A stretch of 39,317 bases of DNA, taken from assembly GCA_002307055.1 (NCBI GenBank), contig DBTM01000009.1:1-39317 (forward strand). The letters run 5' to 3'. Numbering within the stretch: position 1 is the first letter of the stretch; each line of letters opens with the position of its first letter. This stretch comes from Clostridiales bacterium UBA1316. Its GTDB lineage: Bacteria > Bacillota > Clostridia > Oscillospirales > Oscillospiraceae. Both the position numbers and the translations under genes were made by a program. Positions 8,518 through 16,984 of this stretch are shown here, in pieces. The notes under the pieces were generated by a model, which worked only from the letters and a program-made list of their open reading frames with translations, was not told the DNA's origin and did no database searches.

Positions 8518-8829
8518 GGTATAATCATAATTCGGAGCCAAATATACCGGTCAAGCTTGCTTAATGCTGCGGGAAATTCTGTTTTATAAGACGGGGAGAA
8601 GGCAAGAGCAGAGCCCTTGCCCTGCATTTTACGGCGAGTGCTGCGGAGGCGTAGGTTATGAAATTCGGGTGTGTTACTTTGGATTGCGGCAAGTCAGGCA
8701 TGCGATGGCTTGCGGGGTAAGAGCGGCGGAGACGCAGTATTCGGATAAATGGCGGGTTATGATTGATCCGGCGGTCATCCGTTTTGTATTGAGAAGCTGG
8801 GATGAGGCGCACCGTATGATATTGCGGGT
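8518..8829 (+). other. Stretch between phosphatase gene and REP copy 2
   Basis: No recognisable gene. An open frame from 8564 to a TGA inside REP copy 2 (89 codons) has no ribosome site and no familiar motif. Its last ~25 bases (GGTGTGA-type approach to the REP) resemble the ends of the transposase gene and its remnant, so the right end may be leftover element sequence. Confidence 0.4.
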
Positions 8830-8856
8830 GTGACAGGAGAACCGTCCCCGCGACAC
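8830..8856 (+). repeat. REP-like palindromic unit, copy 2
   Basis: Same 27-bp unit as copy 1 (GTGACAGGAGAAC then CGTCCCCGCGACAC). It lies immediately upstream of the transposase gene, so its last bases run into that gene's ribosome site AGGAGG at 8857. Confidence 0.9.
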
Positions 8857-8871
8857 AGGAGGTGAAGGATA

Positions 8872-9603
8872 ATGGCACGATTGGCACGAACGAAGAGCGA
8901 GAGCGGAATCTACCATGTTATTGTCAGAGGGATAAACCGACAGAATATATTCCAGGACGATGAAGATGAAAGCGTATATTTGAAACGGCTGACTCAATAT
9001 ATGAGAGAGTGCGGTATCGAGCTATATGCTTATTGCCTTATGTCAAATCACGTTCATCTGTTGTTAAACGAGGGAGACACAGCGATAAGCGAGTTTATGA
9101 AAAAGCTTGGCATCAGCTATTCCTATTGGTTTAACCGAAAATATGACAGGGTGGGTCATTTGTTTCAGGACAGGTATAAAAGCGAGGCGGTGAATGATGA
9201 TTCGTACTTTTTGACAGTGTTTCGGTATATTCATCGGAATCCGCAGAAGGCGGGGCTAAAGCCTTTTATCCGAACAAGCTATATGGATTATGCTGAGCAA
9301 GGAGGAATTACGGATACAACATTCGCGTTGTCGCTGTTTTCGTCACAAGCTGAGCTGCTCGACTATTTAAATAAAGATGACAGCGAAAAATGCATGGAAA
9401 CCGAGGAAGAACGCCGCCTGACAGATGGAAAAGCGGCGGAATTGATTTGCAGAATTGGAAACGTCAATCACAGCCTGGAGCTCCAAAATATAGATGGTGA
9501 AAATCGGAACCGGATTATACGGGAACTGAAGGCCGCCGGGTTATCAATTCGGCAGATAGAACGGCTTGCCGGAATTAACCGGGGCATCGTTGCGCGGGTG
9601 TGA
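8872..9603 (+). mobile_element. REP-associated tyrosine transposase (RAYT, Y1/HUH type)
   Basis: 243 codons. The N-terminal ~150 residues are a Y1 transposase: GIYHVIVRGINRQNIFQDD opening, the HUH pair at His60-Val-His62 (YCLMSNHVHLLL), and Tyr candidates for catalysis in the YSYWFNRKYDRVGHLFQDRYKS region (written here in two parts: YSYWFNRKYD and RVGHLFQDRYKS), then YIHRNPQKAGL. The C-terminal ~60 residues form a helix-turn-helix-like tail (LSIRQIERLAGINRG). ATG at 8872 follows AGGAGGTGAAGG. The TGA stop lies inside REP copy 3, and REP copy 2 precedes the gene, so it is bracketed by direct repeats. RAYT proteins cut single-stranded REP DNA; that is family knowledge. Confidence 0.93.
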
Positions 9604-9626
9604 CGGGAGAACCGTCCCCGCGACAC
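9600..9626 (+). repeat. REP-like palindromic unit, copy 3
   Basis: Same 27-bp unit (GTGACGGGAGAAC then CGTCCCCGCGACAC). It contains the transposase stop codon (9601-9603) and is followed at once by the ribosome site AAGGGAG of truA. Confidence 0.9.
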
Positions 9627-9639
9627 AAGGGAGAATTCG

Positions 9640-10395
9640 ATGAATAATTATAGGATGGTCATTCAATATGACGGCGGGCGGTATAAGGGGTGGCAGAGGC
9701 TTGGCAAGGGCGAAAATACGATTCAGGAAAAGCTTGAAAGCGTATTGTCGGAGCTGACGGGGGAAAAGACCGAGATTATTGGAAGCAGCAGGACGGACGC
9801 AGGCGTACACGCCTTGGCGCAAATTGCAAATTTCAAGACCGACAGGAGCTTGACTCAGGCTGAGGTGAAAAACTACTTAATTAACTATCTGCCGCAGGAC
9901 ATATGCGTTAAAGAGGTAATATTGGTTCCCGAAAATTTCCATGCCAGATATAACGCGAAGGGGAAAACCTATTTATACAAGATTTGGAATCAGGAATATC
10001 CAAATCCATTTATGAGAAAGTACAGTATGCATGTGAAAAATAAGCTCGATATCGGCAGCATGAAAAATGCGGCTGAATATTTTATCGGCGAACATGACTT
10101 CACGGCATTTTCAAATGCCAAGACAAATAAAAAGTCAATGGTTCGCGAAATATATGCTATCAGTATTGATGAAAATGAAGGACTCATCGAAATAAGAGTG
10201 TCGGGAAATGGTTTTCTTTATAATATGGTCCGAAAAATTGTCGGTACCTTAATTATGGTCGGGGTGGGTGAGGCAAAGGCTGATCATATACCTCAGATTA
10301 TTGCGTCAAAAGAACGATGCCGGGCAGGGCTTGCTGATGCGTGCGGGCTATACTTGGAGAGTGTTCAATACCAGACGGATATGAACCGGGCTTGA
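9640..10395 (+). CDS. truA: tRNA pseudouridine(38-40) synthase TruA
   Basis: 251 residues, normal length. The catalytic Asp is in SSRTDAGVHA (about residue 52). Other TruA landmarks are YDGGRYKGWQRL at the N-terminus, FHARYNAKGKTYLYKI, FIGEHDFTAFSN and GNGFLYNMVRKIVGTL. It isomerises uridines 38-40 in the anticodon stem-loop of many tRNAs. ATG at 9640 has GGGAG 7 bases upstream, right after REP copy 3. It is AT-richer than alaS or pnp, lies alone rather than with ribosomal or ecf genes, and is bracketed by REP copies 3 and 4. It may be a second, acquired TruA; that would need the rest of the genome. Confidence 0.93.
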   Translation: MNNYRMVIQYDGGRYKGWQRLGKGENTIQEKLESVLSELTGEKTEIIGSSRTDAGVHALAQIANFKTDRSLTQAEVKNYLINYLPQDICVKEVILVPENFHARYNAKGKTYLYKIWNQEYPNPFMRKYSMHVKNKLDIGSMKNAAEYFIGEHDFTAFSNAKTNKKSMVREIYAISIDENEGLIEIRVSGNGFLYNMVRKIVGTLIMVGVGEAKADHIPQIIASKERCRAGLADACGLYLESVQYQTDMNRA

Positions 10396-11468
10396 CAGGG
10401 TGTGACAGGAGAACCGTCCCCGCGACACTCGATTGTGTACCCACCCATGTGGATAGAGACCACATCATCAAGCAACAATATTTTTGTAAACTGCGTATCG
10501 AAGCTGCAGGCTCCGGACGGACTGGAGTACGAGCCGCCGCAGCCTTCATGCTCGGGCATATATGTTTCGCCGTTTCTGAAGGATAAACTAATGGAATGGA
10601 ACATCTCGTCAAAGTTTGCGAAATCAGTTTTATAAAGCTCACCTTTCAGTGTGAATGGCGATATCGTCACCGAGCCTCTGATATAGCTGCCTTCTTTGAT
10701 TTCGTAAGTGCGGCTGACGGCACCGCAGGTGGGTGTCCAGCTGATCAGAAACGGCCCCTCAAGAATTGTTTTAAACGGTTGTTCCGACGTCTGCACCAGC
10801 TTGTCAATTAAAATAGTCAAGGGCTTCCCGCTCACGGTCATCGTCTGCGGAGAACAGCATAACAAATATGTGAGCGTATTTGTGCTGTAATCAACAGCTT
10901 CCTCACTGCAGCTGCAGCTGCCTTCAAATGATCCGAGTAAATCATTTACCGCTTTATGATCCTCGAAATTTATCCCCTTAACATCGTCATAGGTCAACAC
11001 GTTTGAACCAACCAGAAAATTAAAAGGGATGATATTAAGATTCTTCTCACCTGACGCGTCGGTGACGATAAGATCACTGAGAGGGACAGATTCCGGCAGT
11101 GTGATGTCCAAGATAATGTATAGGGTCTTGTCGTCCCCCAAAGTCTGGCGCACCTTCAGCGTGACATCGCCGCATTTGGATATAATACTGTCATTTTGGG
11201 CAGCGTTATCCAGCTGCGCAGTTTGTTTTTCCGTGGGGAAAAATCGTTTTACGAATATCGGGTCCCAATTAAGGGCGATATAGGCCGCGCTGGCCGTTAT
11301 CGCCAGAGCTATCGTGATGAGAATAATGAGCATCAGCGTTCGAAGCGTTGCTCTCGGATGATATATTTTCTTCATATTTGGTATATATGAAATTACATTC
11401 TCAGACAGTCTGCCCTGAAAACCTTCCGAAGGCTCAAATGCGTCCAGCTGTTCCTGATAACGATTCAT
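10365..11468 (-). CDS. Membrane anti-sigma-like protein (DUF4179 type), C-terminus altered
   Basis: 367 residues: cytoplasmic N-terminus (1-42), one membrane helix (about 43-65, LMLIILITIALAITASAAYI), then a long extracytoplasmic part. This is the layout of DUF4179-type regulators encoded after ECF sigma genes. Its ATG overlaps the sigma stop (ATGA), so the two are translationally coupled. The last 20 residues (from CRGDGSPVTPC onward) are read out of REP copy 4 and the 3' end of truA, which the gene overlaps by 31 bases. The natural C-terminus ended near or after MGGYTIE and has been replaced. Anti-sigma role is inferred from context. Confidence 0.75.
   Translation of the reverse strand: MNRYQEQLDAFEPSEGFQGRLSENVISYIPNMKKIYHPRATLRTLMLIILITIALAITASAAYIALNWDPIFVKRFFPTEKQTAQLDNAAQNDSIISKCGDVTLKVRQTLGDDKTLYIILDITLPESVPLSDLIVTDASGEKNLNIIPFNFLVGSNVLTYDDVKGINFEDHKAVNDLLGSFEGSCSCSEEAVDYSTNTLTYLLCCSPQTMTVSGKPLTILIDKLVQTSEQPFKTILEGPFLISWTPTCGAVSRTYEIKEGSYIRGSVTISPFTLKGELYKTDFANFDEMFHSISLSFRNGETYMPEHEGCGGSYSSPSGACSFDTQFTKILLLDDVVSIHMGGYTIECRGDGSPVTPCQARFISVWY
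10402..10428 (+). repeat. REP-like palindromic unit, copy 4
   Basis: Same 27-bp unit (GTGACAGGAGAAC then CGTCCCCGCGACAC), 6 bases after the truA stop and inside the 3' end of the convergent anti-sigma-like gene. All four copies point the same way. Confidence 0.9.
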
Positions 11469-11935
11469 AATTCACCCTCCAATACATTGCGCAGCATCTC
11501 CCGCCCTCGTTTAAGACGCATTTTCACTGAGGATTCCGTAGTTCCCAGCAATTTTGATATTTCTTTGACACTATAGCCCTCATAATAATGCAGATGTATA
11601 GCGACACGATATTTTTCCGGCATTTCAGTCAGAACACCGAGCAAGGTCTGTTCCTGTTCACGGCCGATTTCTTCAACGCTTTCGATAGGTATATCGAGCC
11701 GGCTCTTTTGTTTGCGCTTATCCCGGCATATGTTGATTGCCACCCTGTAAATCCAGTTCTTTTCGTGATCCTCAGACTTAAATACCGGAGCGTAATAGAG
11801 GCGTTTAATAAAAACCTCCTGCACTGCATCCTCCGCGTCATGTGGGCTCCCGAGCTGCACAAGACAAAAACGATAGAGTTTTTTGCCATACTTTATATAT
11901 GTATCTTCAAATAATTTTTTTGCATTATTTATCAC
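11465..11935 (-). CDS. ECF-type RNA polymerase sigma factor
   Basis: 156 residues. Region 2 spans about residues 5-75 (YRFCLVQLGSPHDAEDAVQEVFIKRL and NWIYRVAINICRD), region 4 about 100-152 (LLGVLTEMPEKYRVAIHLHYYEGYSVKEISKLLGTTESSVKMRLKRGRE, split here only by description). The size and the lack of regions 1 and 3 mark an ECF (group 4) factor. GTG at 11935 is chosen because GGGGTG lies just upstream; the earlier GTG at 11950 has no ribosome site. It overlaps the anti-sigma-like gene by four bases, the usual sigma/anti-sigma pair. The signal sensed is unknown. Confidence 0.92.
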   Translation of the reverse strand: MINNAKKLFEDTYIKYGKKLYRFCLVQLGSPHDAEDAVQEVFIKRLYYAPVFKSEDHEKNWIYRVAINICRDKRKQKSRLDIPIESVEEIGREQEQTLLGVLTEMPEKYRVAIHLHYYEGYSVKEISKLLGTTESSVKMRLKRGREMLRNVLEGEL

Positions 11936-12134
11936 TTTATCACCCCACACCAGTTAATACGATTCAAGCAGCAGAAAGGTCACATATTCTTAAATAGAAT
12001 TATTACAAGCTTACGTAAGGTAATGCAAGCCCTGGTGTGAAATAATCTGAGGGATTCTTGCCGGAAGCTCAGGAAGTACTTGCTCCAGGAAGGCTTTTTG
12101 AGGTTAACAATGCCACTTGCAATTATCAAAAGGA

Positions 12135-12162
12135 TTGACAAGGGGCGCGTGTTCATTATAGA
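12135..12162 (+). promoter_or_regulatory. Probable sigma-A promoter of alaS
   Basis: TTGACA at 12135-12140 and TATAGA at 12157-12162, spacing 16, about 75 bases before the alaS ribosome site. A second TATAAT (12205-12210) has no -35. No T-box antiterminator signature (AGGGTGGNACCGCG type) is visible in the 280 bases upstream of alaS. Confidence 0.5.
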
Positions 12163-12249
12163 ATTGAAAATCGGTATATTACTGCCGTTTTGGGCTACAA
12201 TGGATATAATTATGCCCACGCGCAGGCATAGGTTATGGAGGAATATTTT

Positions 12250-14895
12250 ATGAAAAATTATGGTTTAAACGAGCTGCGGGGGATGTTTTTAAGCTTCTTT
12301 GAGAGCAAGGGACATCTGCGTCTGCCCAGTTTTTCACTTATACCGCAGAACGACGCGTCGCTGCTGCTGATTAACTCCGGGATGGCGCCGATGAAGCCTT
12401 GGTTTACGGGAGAGCAGGAGCCGCCGAGGCGCCGCGTCTGCTCGTGCCAGAAGTGCATCCGCACGGGCGACATTGAAAATATCGGAAAGACCGCCCGGCA
12501 CGGTACATATTTCGAGATGCTGGGGAATTTTTCGTTCGGCGATTATTTCAAGCATGAGGCGATTGCGTGGAGCTGGGAGTTTTTAACGAAAACGGTCGGC
12601 ATTGACCCTTCCCTGCTGTATCCGTCCATTTACGAGAAGGACGAAGAGGCTTTCGAAATTTGGAACAAGGAAATCGGCATTCCGGCGGAGAGAATTTTCC
12701 GTTTCGGTAAAAAAGACAACTTTTGGGAGCATGGGGCGGGCCCATGCGGCCCCTGCTCCGAGATTTACTTTGACCGCGGCGCCGAAAAGGGCTGCGGCAG
12801 CCCGGACTGCACCGTCGGGTGCGACTGCGACCGGTATATTGAGATCTGGAACAACGTTTTTACCCAGTTTTCCAGCGACGGCAACGGCAATTATACGGAG
12901 CTGCAGCAGAAGAATATCGACACCGGCATGGGGCTGGAGCGGCTTGCCGTCGTCTGCCAGGGCGTGGACAGCATTTTTGATGTCGACACGCTCATGCGCA
13001 TTACGAACAAGGTTTCCGAAATTACCGGGGCGACATACGGGCAGAGCCATATGACGGATGTATCCCTGCGCATTATCACAGACCATATCCGCTCGGCGAC
13101 GATGATGATTGCCGACGGTGTTCTGCCGTCAAACGAGGGGCGCGGCTACGTTCTGCGCCGCCTGCTCCGGCGCGGCGCGCGCCATGGGAAGCTGCTGGGC
13201 GTCACCGGCACGTTTTTATGGGAGGTCTGCGCAACCGTTATCGACGAGAATAAAAACGCTTATCCCGACCTCGCTGAAAAGCAGGCTTATATCACGCGCA
13301 TCATCAAGGTTGAGGAAGAAAATTTCAACAAGACGATTGACAGCGGCATGAGCATTTTGAGCGGGCTGATGGACGAAAACAACGCCAAGGGTGCGCGCGT
13401 ATTCCCCGGGGAGAACGCTTTCAAGCTGTATGACACATACGGGTTCCCTGTTGACCTGACGATAGAGATACTGGAGGAGCAGGGCTTTACGCTGGACAGG
13501 AGCAGCTTTGACCGGCTGATGAAGGAGCAGCGCGAACGCGCGCGGGCGGCCAGAGCGTCTATGGGCGATCTGGCGTGGGCGGGGGTTGACCTTGGGCTTG
13601 ACAATACGCCGACCGAGTTTTCAGGCTACGAAAGACACGAGGACAGCGGACGCATCCTTGCCATCGTATCCGGCGGAGAGCTTTGCTCCTCTATAAGGAC
13701 GGGCGACGAAGCCATCATTGTTTTGGATAAAACGCCGTTTTACGCCGAGATGGGCGGCCAGTCCGCCGACTATGGAACAATTTCTACTCACAATTCCTTA
13801 TTCAACGTGACGGGCGTCCAGAAAAACAAGGGCGGTAAATATCTGCACGCCGGTGTGATGGCGGCGGGTGAATTTAAAGCGGAGGACGCTGTGACCGCGG
13901 AGATCGACGGAGACAGACGGCACGCTATTATGCGCGCGCACTCGGCGACGCACCTTTTACAAAAGGCGCTGAGAATTGTCCTCGGCGACCACATCCAGCA
14001 GGCGGGTTCTCTTGTGGAGCCCGACAGGCTGCGGTTCGACTTTACCCATTTTTCGGCGGTGACACCGGAGGAGCTGGCACGGGTCGAGGACCTCGTCAAC
14101 AGCTCAATACTCCAGGGCCTGCCGATCAAAATCGAAGAAATGCCGATCAGTGACGCGAAGAAGACCGGCGCGACGGCACTCTTCGGCGAAAAATACGGCA
14201 ATATTGTCCGCGTCGTCAGTATGGGCGATTATTCAATAGAGCTTTGCGGCGGCACGCATCTTGACAACACGGCCAAAGCGGGCGCGTTTAACATTGTCAG
14301 CGAGTTCTCGGTCGCGTCCGGCGTGCGGCGCATTGAAGCCACGGTCGGTCAGGCGACGCTCGATACGCTCAAGCACAGCTTAAAACAGATGTTTGAGATT
14401 GCCGACGTGCTGAAAGCAAACAACCCGAATGAAATTATCCCGAAGCTTGAGCAGCAGACGGCTGAGCTGCGCGACATGCGCCGCACGGTTGACATCTTCA
14501 GCGCGAAAGAGGCCAACGGCGAAGCCGCGCAGTTCCTGATGGGAGCCAGAGCGGTCGGCAGCCTGAAGGTTCTGACGGCGGCGGTTGCCGACGGCGATAC
14601 CGACAAGCTCCGCCAGATGGGCGACTTTTTGAGAGATAAAAATGACGATATCGTTGCCGTGCTGTCCACGGTAAATGACGGTAAAATCACCTTCCTGGCT
14701 GTGTGCGGCCTCGCGGCTGTCGCCTGCGGGATTAAGGCGGGTGACCTTATTAAGGCCATTACAAAAATCTGCGGCGGCTCCGGCGGCGGCAAACCCGATT
14801 CCGCGATGGGCGGCGGCAAGGACCTGTCCAAGCTCGACGACGCGCTGGCGGCTGTGGATGATTTTGTGATTGAAAAGCTAGGTAAAAATCAGTAA
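12250..14895 (+). CDS. alaS: Alanyl-tRNA synthetase
   Basis: 881 residues, full length. Class II catalytic core in the first ~460 residues (FFESKGHLRLPSFSLIP, NSGMAPMKPWF, RHGTYFEMLGNFSFGDYF, GMGLERLA), then the editing domain with the zinc residues HSATHLL (HxxxH) and CGGTHLDNT, then the C-terminal DHHA1 oligomerisation domain ending in a Gly-rich GGSGGGKPDSAMGGG stretch. It charges tRNA-Ala and clears Ser/Gly-tRNA-Ala. ATG at 12250 follows GGAGG at 12237-12241, spacing 8; the upstream in-frame ATG at 12235 overlaps that site. The HIT gene follows on the same strand. Confidence 0.97.
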   Translation: MKNYGLNELRGMFLSFFESKGHLRLPSFSLIPQNDASLLLINSGMAPMKPWFTGEQEPPRRRVCSCQKCIRTGDIENIGKTARHGTYFEMLGNFSFGDYFKHEAIAWSWEFLTKTVGIDPSLLYPSIYEKDEEAFEIWNKEIGIPAERIFRFGKKDNFWEHGAGPCGPCSEIYFDRGAEKGCGSPDCTVGCDCDRYIEIWNNVFTQFSSDGNGNYTELQQKNIDTGMGLERLAVVCQGVDSIFDVDTLMRITNKVSEITGATYGQSHMTDVSLRIITDHIRSATMMIADGVLPSNEGRGYVLRRLLRRGARHGKLLGVTGTFLWEVCATVIDENKNAYPDLAEKQAYITRIIKVEEENFNKTIDSGMSILSGLMDENNAKGARVFPGENAFKLYDTYGFPVDLTIEILEEQGFTLDRSSFDRLMKEQRERARAARASMGDLAWAGVDLGLDNTPTEFSGYERHEDSGRILAIVSGGELCSSIRTGDEAIIVLDKTPFYAEMGGQSADYGTISTHNSLFNVTGVQKNKGGKYLHAGVMAAGEFKAEDAVTAEIDGDRRHAIMRAHSATHLLQKALRIVLGDHIQQAGSLVEPDRLRFDFTHFSAVTPEELARVEDLVNSSILQGLPIKIEEMPISDAKKTGATALFGEKYGNIVRVVSMGDYSIELCGGTHLDNTAKAGAFNIVSEFSVASGVRRIEATVGQATLDTLKHSLKQMFEIADVLKANNPNEIIPKLEQQTAELRDMRRTVDIFSAKEANGEAAQFLMGARAVGSLKVLTAAVADGDTDKLRQMGDFLRDKNDDIVAVLSTVNDGKITFLAVCGLAAVACGIKAGDLIKAITKICGGSGGGKPDSAMGGGKDLSKLDDALAAVDDFVIEKLGKNQ

Positions 14896-14960
14896 ACAGA
14901 CAGATGCTACCATATAAAATCGATTAGGCCGCCAAAAACGGCAGAATGGGAGGAATATAT

Positions 14961-15311
14961 ATGTCGGATTGTCTTTTTTGCAAAATTATTTCAGGAGAAA
15001 TACCTTCAACGAAGCGGTACGAGGATGAGGATGTCATCGCTTTTAACGATCTTTACCCGCAGGCCCCCGTCCATTTCCTCGTCGTACCCAAGCAACATAT
15101 TGCCGGTGCGGCAGACATCACGAGCGAGAATTCGGCGATTGTCGGCAAATGCTTCGAGGTCATCGCTAAAATTACGACGCAGGAGCAGCTCGCTTCAGGC
15201 TTCCGCGTGATCACGAACTGCGGCGCGGATGCCGGTCAGACGATTGATCACCTGCACTTCCACGTTCTGGCCGGAAAAAAACTCGGCCCGATGCTCTGCC
15301 CGGGAAAATAA
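14961..15311 (+). CDS. HIT-family nucleotide-binding protein (Hint type)
   Basis: 116 residues. The histidine triad HLHFHVLAG sits near residues 98-106, and a CLFCKI zinc-type pair starts the protein; both are typical of Hint-branch HIT hydrolases (purine nucleoside phosphoramidates). ATG at 14961 has GGGAGG at 14948-14953; ATG 14946 overlaps that site and is rejected. It is 65 bases downstream of alaS on the same strand. Hint proteins hydrolyse aminoacyl-adenylates in other species, so the position behind an aminoacyl-tRNA synthetase is suggestive but not proof. Confidence 0.93.
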   Translation: MSDCLFCKIISGEIPSTKRYEDEDVIAFNDLYPQAPVHFLVVPKQHIAGAADITSENSAIVGKCFEVIAKITTQEQLASGFRVITNCGADAGQTIDHLHFHVLAGKKLGPMLCPGK

Positions 15312-15350
15312 AATAGCAAAGGGCGGCTTTGCCGCCCTTTGCTATTTTAT
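15310..15350. terminator. Bidirectional terminator shared by HIT and esterase genes
   Basis: Perfect 18-bp stem (15310-15327 with 15331-15348), 3-base loop, A-run left and T-run right. It covers the last bases of the HIT stop (15309-15311) and of the convergent esterase stop (15347-15349). Confidence 0.92.
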
Positions 15351-16066
15351 TTTCTCATGAGCCACAAGAGCGCGCGGCAGAATCGCCGGGGAATTTCAGT
15401 GAAGTGGCCGCCGTCGTTCCATTCGAGTTTGAGGCTGTCCTCATCAGGCAGCTGATCTTTGAGCAGCGCCGATGCTTTGACCGTGCACTCCCCTACCCTG
15501 CCCATTCGGGCATTTTTGCTCTCTTTCTCTTTCGTGCCGAGCGAGATATAGACCTGCGCGCTGATATTTTTGGGCGTATGGGACGCCATAAAGTCCAGCC
15601 AGTGATCATACCAGAGTGAACCGGAGAGGCAGCCGATTTTCCCGAAAATCGGGTATTGATACAGGGCATATAAGGCGGTCAGGCCGCCCAGCGAGTAACC
15701 GGCGATCGCCGTGTCTTCCGGGTTTGGTTTTGTATTATAATGCGTGTCAATGAACGGTTTTATAGTTTTGACGAAGGTATCGAGATAGGCGTCCGCCCAG
15801 CCGCCGAAAGCGCCGCTCTGAGCATTCATGGCCGGCGCCGGCCATGGCGTCATGTCGTCATTCCAACGCGCCGTTTCAACATTCAGCAGCAAAAACGGGC
15901 GGCATTCCTTTCCGAAATACGGTTCCAGGATTTCTAAAATGTCCGGTAATTCATCGGTGCCATTGATATAGACAACAGGATAGCGCCCTCCCGCTTCATA
16001 TTCGGGGGGCAGGTAAAGCAAGCAGTTCCGCTCGCCGATATTCAATCTGTGGATCGTACCTTTCAA
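15347..16066 (-). CDS. Alpha/beta-hydrolase esterase (Fes/IroE/esterase D type)
   Basis: 239 residues. The nucleophile elbow GYSLGG places Ser125; WYDHWLDF and the late GGHFTEIPRR supply acid/base candidates, the His being in GGHF. The early pattern LYLPPEYEAGGRYPVVYINGT is typical of the putative-esterase family that includes enterobactin esterases. No signal peptide, so cytoplasmic. Start is a TTG at 16066 with AGAGA upstream; no better start is near. It converges on the HIT gene with a shared terminator. Substrate unknown. Confidence 0.85.
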   Translation of the reverse strand: MKGTIHRLNIGERNCLLYLPPEYEAGGRYPVVYINGTDELPDILEILEPYFGKECRPFLLLNVETARWNDDMTPWPAPAMNAQSGAFGGWADAYLDTFVKTIKPFIDTHYNTKPNPEDTAIAGYSLGGLTALYALYQYPIFGKIGCLSGSLWYDHWLDFMASHTPKNISAQVYISLGTKEKESKNARMGRVGECTVKASALLKDQLPDEDSLKLEWNDGGHFTEIPRRFCRALLWLMRK

Positions 16067-16182
16067 CGAATGTCTCTTTTCTTAATATTTTGATTATATA
16101 GTATTATAACGTTTTTTTGTGCGTATCGGCTCGTACCCGCAAGCGTGAACCGATGCACTAAAACTTTGTTTTAAACTTTGTT

Positions 16183-16788
16183 CTAATTTGCTTTTTTGGC
16201 TTTCTGCCTCAGTTCATCCACGCGGAGCCAGCCTGTTGCCGTTAAGGTATATATTCTCCCGTTATCGCCCAAAGACAGTTCGTGCATTACATATCTCTGG
16301 CGTTCCAGATTTTCAAGCGTTACATTCAGCTGGGTGGAGAGACTGTCCCGGCTATAGCTGTCATCTATAAAGAACAGCGGATAGATAGCGGCATCCTCAA
16401 TTGAAAAATATGTCGTAAAAACATCGCTCTGGAATTTTAGCCTATAGGCGATATTTAACAGTATCATATCTGTTTTCTGTTCCTGCGTCTTGGGGTATCG
16501 CTTTAATAATGTTTTTTCGGATATGATGTCTTTTTTCTCAACTCTGCCGTCTTTCCAATTATCATTTTTGTGAAAGTGCGGGATGACCTGCTCTTCCTGA
16601 TATCGAGTAAAATTTTCTGTTAAGTAATAATAGATACAGGATTTGGTTTTTAATGATAAAGTATTATATAAATTTTTTTCAATAATATAGCTGCCGCAAA
16701 AATCGCAGGTAACCCATTTTGCGAAAAATTCCCGGTGATTTTGAACTTCTGACATCATACTGCAAATTGGACATTTTTTTTGTGACAT
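16183..16788 (-). CDS. Hypothetical protein with N-terminal zinc-ribbon motif
   Basis: 201 residues, not recognised. Two CxxC pairs near the N-terminus (CPIC and CDFC, about residues 6-9 and 28-31) suggest a zinc ribbon. The middle is charged (EKKDIISEKTLLKRYPKTQEQK) and the C-terminal ~70 residues (SIEDAAIYPLFFIDD, VTLENLERQRYVMHELSLGDNGRIYTLTATG in two parts) look like a winged-helix fold. ATG at 16788 has AAGGAG upstream at spacing 9; the upstream in-frame start at 16815 has none. AT-rich, alone between intergenic gaps. Possibly a regulator; that is inference. Confidence 0.7.
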   Translation of the reverse strand: MSQKKCPICSMMSEVQNHREFFAKWVTCDFCGSYIIEKNLYNTLSLKTKSCIYYYLTENFTRYQEEQVIPHFHKNDNWKDGRVEKKDIISEKTLLKRYPKTQEQKTDMILLNIAYRLKFQSDVFTTYFSIEDAAIYPLFFIDDSYSRDSLSTQLNVTLENLERQRYVMHELSLGDNGRIYTLTATGWLRVDELRQKAKKAN

Positions 16789-16984
16789 TACTCTGTACTC
16801 CTTATAGCAAATCAATCCATCACAGAATGTTATTAAGTTTCATTTTTTACGTCTATTCTATTAAACCAAATGATGACAATATTTTCAATAGGCTGTCCGG
16901 CAATATATACTCAATCGCTTATTGAAATGAATTTTATTCCGATAATAGATTATAGACAGCAAAAACTGAAAGAAGGCATAATCA

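Noticed and set aside
8564..8833. 89-codon open frame ending in REP copy 2
   Set aside because: No ribosome site, no family motif, and its end lies inside a repeat. Kept only as a non-coding stretch.
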